Shown: positions 1-4,962 of the stretch, piece by piece
How positions within the stretch are numbered: position 1 is the first letter of the stretch
Layout: each line of letters opens with the position of its first letter
Assembly (NCBI GenBank): GCA_016935935.1
Contig: JAFGPZ010000104.1
Location: 1 to 9,584 of the forward strand
Length of the DNA: 9,584 bases
Reading direction: 5' to 3'
Source of the DNA: Deltaproteobacteria bacterium
GTDB lineage: Bacteria > Desulfobacterota > Syntrophia > Syntrophales > UBA2210
Position numbers and translations under genes: made by a program
Notes under the pieces: model-generated
Database searches by the model: none
What the model saw: the letters and a program-made list of their open reading frames with translations, nothing else
Told to the model about the DNA's origin: nothing

Positions 1-111
1 ACCTTTCCACCTGATTTGGACGCTGTTACAAATCCGTAACCTATTTTATTGTAAAGTGCAACCACAAAGAAAAAGATGTGAGATATGTGTTTTGAACAAA
101 GGGTTGTATTG

Positions 112-161
112 CGGATCGTGTATCGGGAATAGTAGCTACTATTCCCGATACACGATATCCG
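112..161. repeat. Perfect palindrome beside the distal end of the array
   Basis: Bases 115-135 and 136-156 are exact reverse complements: two 21-base arms with no spacer, centred on AGCT. Past a 2-base bulge (157-158) the pairing resumes for three bases (112-114 with 159-161). It lies 26 bases outside the last repeat on the leader-distal side. No T-run follows it in either direction, so it is not a classic intrinsic terminator. It could be a protein-binding site, a cruciform-forming site, a factor-dependent end of the pre-crRNA, or an inverted-duplication artefact. The rest of 1-182 holds no gene, repeat copy or other feature that I recognise. Confidence 0.85.
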
Positions 162-182
162 ATCCACGAACGACGGAGAAAC

Positions 183-750
183 GTCGCAATCCCTTCGTAT
201 GTCAGGTCTATTTCGATGAATTCACGAAGATAAAGAATCCGCACGCTAAGCGAAGCAGAGTCGCAATCCCTTCGTATGTCAGGTCTATTTCGATTGGTTG
301 GCAGATTGGTGACGATTTTAACGATTTTGTTTGCAGTGTCGCAATCCCTTCGTATGTCAGGTCTATTTCGATAAAAATGACAGAAATAACAACTATCAAC
401 GGGTTCAGTGTTGAGTCGCAATCCCTTCGTATGGCAGGTCTATTTCGATTTTCGATAATATGGACGAATACCCAGATGTTATTGAAATGTCGCAATCCCT
501 TCGTATGTCAGGTCTATTTCGATTAAACACGTAATGCAACGGAGAAGGCAGAAGGCATTTTTAGAGGTCGCAATCCCTTCGTATGTCAGGTCTATTTCGA
601 TTCCGTTGGGTTTGGATGAAGAAATCAAAGATGAAATAAGGGTCGCAATCCCTTCGTATGTCAGGTCTATTTCGATGGACGGGGAGAGAAGACGGATGGA
701 ACGGCTGGCGGAAACGTCGCAATCCCTTCGTATGTCAGGTCTATTTCGAT
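183..750 (-). CRISPR. CRISPR array, 8 repeats of 35 bp and 7 spacers
   Basis: The repeats start at 183, 260, 338, 415, 489, 567, 642 and 716. Each is 35 bp and reads GTCGCAATCC...CTATTTCGAT on the plus strand. Seven are identical; the one at 415 has G for T at 434. The spacers are 42, 43, 42, 39, 43, 40 and 39 bp, typical of type III. On the minus strand the repeat ends in ATTGCGAC, which matches the 8-nt 5' handle of type III crRNAs. The array is therefore read on the minus strand, with the leader at the high-coordinate side next to cas2. The repeat has little internal symmetry. Spacers are purine-rich on the plus strand (184 of 288 bases), so crRNAs would be pyrimidine-rich and suited to pairing with sense mRNA. 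No spacer matches another part of the window by eye. Confidence 0.98.
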
Positions 751-989
751 GGCGGCCTTCTCCGTTCCTCTGAAATTCTGACCGTGTCGGCGCTATTCCG
801 CGAACCTCCTCTGCAAAATACATATGGTACTTCTGTATTGTGTTTTCTGCCATGTATACCCATAACATAACACCCCGTAATAAAACAACAATTTATACTT
901 CCGCGAACTTCCCAAGCGCCATCTCCACAAAAGTGTACAATATCAACATGTTATAACCACCATCCATTTTATGACCGGGGTCGGCGGAA
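751..989 (-). promoter_or_regulatory. CRISPR leader with possible promoter
   Basis: This non-coding stretch lies between the first repeat in transcription order (716-750) and the stop of the last cas gene, the usual place for a leader. On the minus strand a possible -35 TTGTTG (891-886) and a -10-like TATGTT (869-864) are 16 bases apart; this is weak. A 14-base motif, TTCCGCGAAC(C/T)TCC on the plus strand, occurs at 796-809 and 899-912 with one mismatch and could be a protein-binding pair. The open frames crossing this region in both directions run into the repeats and are not genes. Confidence 0.6.
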
Positions 990-1268
990 TCAGTAGATGT
1001 AGTATTCCTCATCGGGATCGATAAACATGCCCTGTCCGATTATCTCGGCGGTCTCAGCGCATTTCCTGCACAGGGGATAATACTTGACTCCGTCTTTTTC
1101 CCAGACAAGCACATCTTCCACCCGTGACTTCATTTCCGCAAAGATTTTATCAGGTGCCGTCACCTCGAATATGGATTTCTGGACACGCACGCCGTAGTCG
1201 CTTATAATTTTTGCGACCTTCGCAAGCCGTCGCTCATCGGCAATGTCATATGCGACAATCATGTTCAT
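990..1268 (-). CDS. cas2: Cas2, CRISPR adaptation protein, copy 1
   Basis: This is a 92-residue protein of the Cas2 family, the small dimer that bridges Cas1 dimers during spacer integration. The first strand carries the conserved YD pair (Y7, D8, in AYDIADE), followed by the amphipathic helix, the QKSIFE strand at 30-35 and a C67-x2-C70 pair. The cysteine pair and the following G-x-G are common in the Cas2 of type I and III loci. The ATG at 1268 is preferred because an AGGAG lies 12 bases upstream and a GGGA is nearer. A longer frame could begin at a TTG at 1304, but its extra residues do not look like Cas2. The gene follows the other cas2 by 32 bases. The two proteins share the catalytic Asp position, the QKS-F-E strand and the Cys pair, but differ elsewhere, so they are paralogues and not a recent duplication. 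Confidence 0.93.
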   Translation of the reverse strand: MNMIVAYDIADERRLAKVAKIISDYGVRVQKSIFEVTAPDKIFAEMKSRVEDVLVWEKDGVKYYPLCRKCAETAEIIGQGMFIDPDEEYYIY

Positions 1269-1300
1269 GGCTTTCCCACTCTCCTGATTTATCAGACCAA

Positions 1301-1582
1301 TCAATCATCGATCAGCATATACTCGAACTGTGTTACCTTCATGCCCTTGCCCGACAGAACGATCTTGTTGATGCAGTTGTTGCATATTTTATAAATCCTG
1401 ACCGAATCTCTGGCGATATCCAGATTGTTGCGGCAGTACGACCGGATCTGTTTCAGCGCATTAACGTCAATGTCGCATTCGAAAACTGACTTCTGCGTGT
1501 TCAGTCCATATTCCTTAAGGTATTTATGAAGCCGCGAAAGGCGCTTCGGGTCCGTTATGTCGTATGTGACAAGTGTGATCAT
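1301..1582 (-). CDS. cas2: Cas2, CRISPR adaptation protein, copy 2
   Basis: This 93-residue protein has the usual Cas2 length and order: TYDITD with D8 at the end of strand 1, helix RLSRLHKYLKEYG, strand QKSVFE at 30-35, and IYKICNNC with C67 and C70. Its ATG overlaps the cas1 stop in an ATGA (1582-1579), so it is translationally coupled to cas1. It is therefore the more natural partner of this Cas1, while the second cas2 downstream has its own ribosome binding site. The catalytic-type Asp is kept, although the nuclease activity of Cas2 is not needed for integration in the systems studied. Confidence 0.94.
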   Translation of the reverse strand: MITLVTYDITDPKRLSRLHKYLKEYGLNTQKSVFECDIDVNALKQIRSYCRNNLDIARDSVRIYKICNNCINKIVLSGKGMKVTQFEYMLIDD

Positions 1583-2571
1583 TTCAGCATCAACGGTTGA
1601 TATACATCCGCCTCCCCTTCGATTACCTTGCGGAAGTGACCGGCCTGGTAAATAATCGCATCGCGGTATGTGAGACGCCTGTCGGCGGGCGGGTAAAAAA
1701 ATGGTGTGGTCAGTTTTTTTTCGAAGGCATCTATAACCCTTTTGAATGCCTCAGGGCGGAGTTTTACCGGATACTTGCCCGTCCGCCCGCCAAGTGCGGG
1801 TGTTTCATTATCCATACGCTGCTCCGGCAAGTCTAAAACGGCCGTTGCCGCCTCATCACCGGATATAAGACCGATAGGATCCTTTGACACATCAGCCTGA
1901 GCAGGAGCGTCCGTTGAAAAAACATTTCTGGAATCGGGCAGTTCAATGATGAAATCGTCCTTCTGGAGGATTTTGAGATTGAATAACGACAGTGTAAGCG
2001 TCTCGGTGATAATGGAACGGAATTCCTCCATAAGATCAAGGACAAGGGAGTACCGGCCATAATCTATGGAGTGGAGAAACCCGGGATACGGATCGAGCCC
2101 TGCCACGCGCACCGCGGCGTAAACCCTGTTCATGAGAAATGTATATATGAGTGAAAGCACCGAATTGACCGGATCGGTAGGTGGGCGGCGCACCCGGCGG
2201 GTAAATCCCATATTGTCGACAAATCCGAGGGGAAACGCCTCAAAGAACAGGGCCGTGCCCCGTCCCTCGTAGCCGCGGACACTCTCGATACTTTCAGCCG
2301 CCTGAAGCGGTTCCAGAAGGTTTTGGATCTGCCGGGCGTTATCTCCCGCCTTCTGCTTGTTCTTGCTCCGTTTGATCCGCATCAGCAGGGTTGCCATATT
2401 CGAGAGCTTGCCCGCCACGATGCATCGGCTCATGCGGAGGCCGAATTCCTCATCGTCGAGCAGGCGGTACTGCCGCTTGTGGAGAAAGACATTTTTCGCC
2501 TCGGCAGATGCAATACGCCCTAAATACCGTCCGTTATAGGACAGAAATACCACATCGATATTGTTCCGCAT
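1579..2571 (-). CDS. cas1: Cas1 integrase, C-terminal catalytic part (after in-frame stop)
   Basis: Cas1 integrates new spacers at the leader end of the array. This 330-residue frame begins at an ATG one codon after an in-frame TAG, and it opens with IDVVFLSYNGRYLGRI, which belongs to the end of the Cas1 N-terminal domain. The active-site set is complete: E102 in GYEGRGTALFFEAF, H167 in GFLHSIDYGR, and D179 and E182 in LDLMEEFR. About 50 residues (217-266), rich in Asp, Glu, Ala and Pro, look like a family-specific insertion before the last helices. There is no ribosome binding site at 2571, so translation would depend on reinitiation just past the TAG or on readthrough. With the N-terminal piece and one residue at the TAG the protein would have 385 residues. 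Confidence 0.93.
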   Translation of the reverse strand: MRNNIDVVFLSYNGRYLGRIASAEAKNVFLHKRQYRLLDDEEFGLRMSRCIVAGKLSNMATLLMRIKRSKNKQKAGDNARQIQNLLEPLQAAESIESVRGYEGRGTALFFEAFPLGFVDNMGFTRRVRRPPTDPVNSVLSLIYTFLMNRVYAAVRVAGLDPYPGFLHSIDYGRYSLVLDLMEEFRSIITETLTLSLFNLKILQKDDFIIELPDSRNVFSTDAPAQADVSKDPIGLISGDEAATAVLDLPEQRMDNETPALGGRTGKYPVKLRPEAFKRVIDAFEKKLTTPFFYPPADRRLTYRDAIIYQAGHFRKVIEGEADVYQPLMLK

Positions 2572-2574
2572 GAG

Positions 2575-2736
2575 CTAGACAAAGGCAAAATGGGTAATGT
2601 CCACGTTACCGAAGATGACGATCTGTCGGAGCTTGTACGTAAACAGGGTGTGATACGTGGCATCGCCCTTCTTGACGAGAAGATGCCGTCCTTCCTTGAT
2701 AATCCGCGCGCCCTGAGTCCTGATGTAGACGACCAT
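2575..2736 (-). pseudogene. cas1: Cas1 N-terminal part, ended by in-frame TAG
   Basis: These 53 residues are the beta-rich start of Cas1: MVVYIRTQGARI, then the strand near VIFGNVDIT, which in the family runs straight into the segment that opens the next frame. The TAG at 2577-2575 is in the same frame as that continuation; only CTC (Leu) separates it from the ATG at 2571. CAG (Gln) to TAG is the simplest origin. The start at 2736 is chosen because GGGAGG lies 5 bases upstream and family similarity begins there. An upstream ATG at 2805 would add 23 residues, but they are translated from a REP-like hairpin repeat. Alone, this piece lacks all active-site residues. Possible explanations are a nonsense mutation, a sequencing error, amber readthrough, or a two-chain Cas1. 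Confidence 0.85.
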
Positions 2737-3099
2737 GTGTGCCTCCCTGCTTAAAATCCCCTCCGGCTCCCCTTTAAAAAAGGGGAGAGTGTTTTGTTCA
2801 CTCATCGATTCTTCCCCTTAAGGAGGAGGAGAAGGGATTGTTTGAGATGTCCTCCTCGTCTGGGGTAGGAGATTGATTATGGGTTCCCCGTCCATAGGTC
2901 GGTAAATCACTCCTTCCCTCTTAGTCAAAGGGAACACACTTTATCCTTTCTCCCTTTGGTAAAGTGAATGCTCTTTATCCTTCCCCCTTTTGTAAAGGGG
3001 GATTGAGGGGGATTATTTTTACGCCATTATAGAGAACTGCCCATGGTGTAAGCAAGGTCTGCAACGTTGCAGTATTCAGTTGTCAAAGAGCACTATCCA
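2737..3099. repeat. Gene-free stretch with REP-like hairpin repeats
   Basis: No gene is seen here. It holds two clear hairpins of one repeat type in opposite orientations. One has 8-bp arms, CCCCCTTT at 2983-2990 and AAAGGGGG at 2994-3001, followed by ATTGAGGGGGATTATTTTT. The other has 9-bp arms at 2767-2775 and 2779-2787 and reads the same way on the minus strand, with the trailing part (GGAGGGGATTTT) running to about 2753. Weaker related modules lie between them, including CACTTTA/TAAAGTG at 2937-2943 and 2960-2966 and CCCTT-rich segments near 2811-2935. Such C5T3/A3G5 modules are common dispersed intergenic repeats in many bacteria. The cluster separates cas1-cas2-array from the CARF gene. 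I see no convincing promoter for cas1. Confidence 0.65.
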
Positions 3100-4329
3100 T
3101 TAAGGAAGTGTTGGAAAATCGAAGAATTCTTTTTCTCCAACGAAATCTGCTACCGTTTGAAATATTGATTCCGCCGCTTTTTCAGAAATAGGTTTAATGC
3201 CGTGAGCAAGGATCGAATAATTCCGGTTGCTCTGGACATCTTTTATCTTCTTCTGCTGTTCAAAAAATTTCCTTCCGCCCTTATGTCCGGTAACCTGCAA
3301 AAACCGGAACGTAGCAGTCAGCGGAAGCTTGAGAACATTGTCTCCCCGATTCAGGTATTTCTTTATAAATTCTTCACGAACAGCTTTCGGAATTTTTTCC
3401 GGCGGAACCCGGTCATTGGAGCATCCGGCGACTTCCTCGAAAATGATCTGACCGTAAAGTTCCAGTGCACGGTATATGCGAGCCGCCGCATCATCATGAC
3501 GATAATCCTGAATACATCTTCGAGCGTTGTTTAGTAAATCCGTGATAAGTACGCGATGAGACCGGGTCATGCCATGGGTTTGAGCAAGCAGTCTGCTCAA
3601 GAAGCCTTTACATGACTCACATTGACATTTAAATGCCTTGAGAGATTCATCATTATAAAGATTCGTGTATGTTTCGAGGGCTTTTGTCCCTTCATTGAGA
3701 TATTTGAGCGCCGATTTATGATCGAACTGTTCCCATGAGAGAAAACCATTCGACAGAGTACGGACAAAGTCGAAATAGTGCCTGATCTTCAGGGGCAAGT
3801 CGCCATTACACATATCAATGATTTTTACCGTAGAGGAAAACTGTCGATTATTAAAGAGCGTAATGACCTGTCGGCGTTCCTCCTCAGCAAATATGGACCA
3901 TGGACTCATTTCGGGATACATCTTTTCATGGCCGTCTATAACGGTGCCCACGTTATCTTTGTTACGGAGGTCTCCGCCAACATAATTGAAATGAAACGGC
4001 TCACCAATGGTAGCCAGTATGAGCGCTGCAGTCATGACCTTCGTCCCGCCGGTATAATCCACCATTACCTGCTCATTCGGTACATCCTGCTTTTTAACAC
4101 GGTCGACACACCGTCGAGCAGCCTCATAGCATCTGAACATGAGATTTGGGTTTTCCGTTATTTCGAATTCGTGTCTCGGTTTGACTGAAAGCGGTTTTAA
4201 TACATCCCCGGCAAGGGGAACGGAATCGTGAGAAGCGAGAAAAATGACACGTTCCGGTCTGTTTGTTTCAATACTCTTGGTGAGCGGCTCGGGCGAACCG
4301 CCAAGAGACATGATCATGATTTTGGTCAT
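3100..4329 (-). CDS. CARF-HEPN ribonuclease, Csm6-like (TIGR02710-type)
   Basis: This 409-residue protein is an ancillary effector of type III systems. It should bind cyclic oligoadenylate made by Cas10 through its CARF domain and cut RNA non-specifically through its HEPN domain. The N-terminus (IMIMSLGGSPEPLTKSI) and the ligand-loop motif DYTGGTKVMTAAL at 91-103 are typical of CARF proteins of the TIGR02710 group. The C-terminal domain holds R369-N-Y-S-I-L-A-H376, an R-x6-H HEPN catalytic motif. Between the two is a mostly helical region with a cysteine cluster (C235, C237, C240), which could bind metal. The start ATG lies 10 bases after the toxin gene's stop, with only a weak AAGG upstream, so translation is probably coupled. 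It would be expressed from the toxin-antitoxin promoter as well as by any read-through from csm5. Family level is confident; the exact subfamily is not. Confidence 0.9.
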   Translation of the reverse strand: MTKIMIMSLGGSPEPLTKSIETNRPERVIFLASHDSVPLAGDVLKPLSVKPRHEFEITENPNLMFRCYEAARRCVDRVKKQDVPNEQVMVDYTGGTKVMTAALILATIGEPFHFNYVGGDLRNKDNVGTVIDGHEKMYPEMSPWSIFAEEERRQVITLFNNRQFSSTVKIIDMCNGDLPLKIRHYFDFVRTLSNGFLSWEQFDHKSALKYLNEGTKALETYTNLYNDESLKAFKCQCESCKGFLSRLLAQTHGMTRSHRVLITDLLNNARRCIQDYRHDDAAARIYRALELYGQIIFEEVAGCSNDRVPPEKIPKAVREEFIKKYLNRGDNVLKLPLTATFRFLQVTGHKGGRKFFEQQKKIKDVQSNRNYSILAHGIKPISEKAAESIFQTVADFVGEKEFFDFPTLP

Positions 4330-4339
4330 TGGTCTGCCT

Positions 4340-4621
4340 TCATTTCAGATAACGCTTCAGATCCCTATAGAAATTTTCATGGAGACCTATTGCCAAAAGG
4401 TCAATTTCCGAATCGTCAAACTCGTAAGCCAGTAAAAACAGTTTAGGTCCCACTTTAATCTTGTAAACGTACACACCTGCGATATCACTTCTTTTAGGTT
4501 CACCCACTTGGGTATTTCCCATAATTTCTTTAATTCCTGCATCTAAAACTTCGACTTCTTTTTTGGTCAGGCGCTTTTTTTGCTTTTCAAAAAGTGGCGA
4601 CTGAAATACTTGACGGCTCAT
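4340..4621 (-). CDS. RelE/ParE-family toxin
   Basis: This is a 93-residue, basic protein with the layout of RelE-type toxins: an N-terminal helical pair (FEKQKKRLTKKEVEVL), a beta-sheet core at about 43-80 (GVYVYKIKVGPKLFLLAYEF, then IDLLAIG), and the C-terminal HENFYRDLKRYL typical of this toxin branch. Members usually cut mRNA at the ribosome; ParE-like relatives poison gyrase. The sequence alone does not decide which. It overlaps the antitoxin stop by ATGA (4621-4618), the usual antitoxin-first order. It is unusual to find this pair between csm5 and the CARF effector gene. Confidence 0.88.
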   Translation of the reverse strand: MSRQVFQSPLFEKQKKRLTKKEVEVLDAGIKEIMGNTQVGEPKRSDIAGVYVYKIKVGPKLFLLAYEFDDSEIDLLAIGLHENFYRDLKRYLK

Positions 4622-4845
4622 TCCTTTTCACCAAAGACGTATGGTGTCTTCTGCCCATCCTGAATCTGCGCCTTTCCGATCAGGATGTCCTTTATAAATG
4701 ATATTGGAAGATCCGGATTTTCGTCCGCGATCTTTCCAAGTTTTGCCCAATATTCCACCTGCCCGGCAAGCGACCGATTTTTAACCTTCGCATACATCGC
4801 CGCATTTGCGGCAAGTTCATCCGATATTTTTACGGCTTTCGGCAT
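4618..4845 (-). CDS. ParD-like antitoxin
   Basis: This 75-residue protein resembles the ParD-like antitoxin family: MPKAVKISDELAANAAMYAK, then RSLAGQVEYWAKLGKIADENPDLP. It is probably a ribbon-helix-helix-type DNA-binding module at residues 3-45 followed by a toxin-binding tail at 46-75. It should neutralise the RelE-like protein encoded immediately downstream and repress its own promoter. The start is well supported by AGGAGG (4859-4854) 8 bases upstream of the ATG. The inverted repeat at 4873-4897, lying over the promoter, is the likely operator. Confidence 0.88.
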   Translation of the reverse strand: MPKAVKISDELAANAAMYAKVKNRSLAGQVEYWAKLGKIADENPDLPISFIKDILIGKAQIQDGQKTPYVFGEKE

Positions 4846-4865
4846 TATTAAAACCTCCTATATTT

Positions 4866-4901
4866 TTGAAATATTATATTTCTAAATGAAATATAATGCA
4901 A
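4866..4901 (-). promoter_or_regulatory. Promoter of the toxin-antitoxin-CARF unit
   Basis: On the minus strand there is a -35-like TTGCAT at 4901-4896 (three of six consensus bases), a spacer of exactly 17 bases, and a consensus -10 TATAAT at 4878-4873. Transcription would start near 4867-4866, just before the AGGAGG of the antitoxin gene. The AT-rich stretch contrasts with the flanking genes. Confidence 0.7.
4873..4897. promoter_or_regulatory. Inverted-repeat operator over the TA promoter
   Basis: ATTATATTTC (4873-4882) and GAAATATAAT (4888-4897) form a perfect 10-bp inverted repeat around TAAAT. It covers the -10 box and the spacer up to the edge of the -35, so a bound repressor would block RNA polymerase. 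Autoregulation by the ParD-like antitoxin, alone or with its toxin, is the natural inference. Confidence 0.6.
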
Positions 4902-4907
4902 CCGATT

Positions 4908-4926
4908 AAAAAGGAAGGTGACTTCC
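4908..4926 (-). terminator. Weak intrinsic terminator after csm5
   Basis: Read on the minus strand, GGAAG, a TCAC loop and CTTCC are followed directly by TTTTT. The stem is only 5 bp, so termination is likely partial. The position, 36 bases past the csm5 stop and just before the toxin-antitoxin promoter, suits the end of the csm transcript. Confidence 0.4.
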
Positions 4927-4962
4927 ACGCAGGATTCCATATATGAATACTTATACCTATAT

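Noticed and set aside
538..766. Shared inverted 12-mer (AACGGAGAAGGC) between spacer 5 and the leader
   Set aside because: A match of this length is expected by chance in a window of this size.
768..802. A possible degenerate ninth repeat in the leader
   Set aside because: Only about 18 of 35 bases agree and the spacer before it would be 17 bases, far from the 39-43 of the array.
41..868. Open frames on both strands across the array
   Set aside because: They are made of translated repeats (for example NRPDIRRDCD and AIPSYVRSISI) and have no family resemblance.
1269..1304. Longer cas2 start at TTG 1304
   Set aside because: The ATG at 1268 gives the normal Cas2 N-terminus with a Shine-Dalgarno site.
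2737..2805. Longer cas1 start at the ATG at 2805
   Set aside because: The extra residues come from a REP-like hairpin. Cas1 similarity and a good ribosome binding site begin at 2736.
2983..3001. Hairpin as terminator of the CARF gene
   Set aside because: On the minus strand no T-run follows the stem. The hairpin matches the repeat family seen again upstream of cas1.
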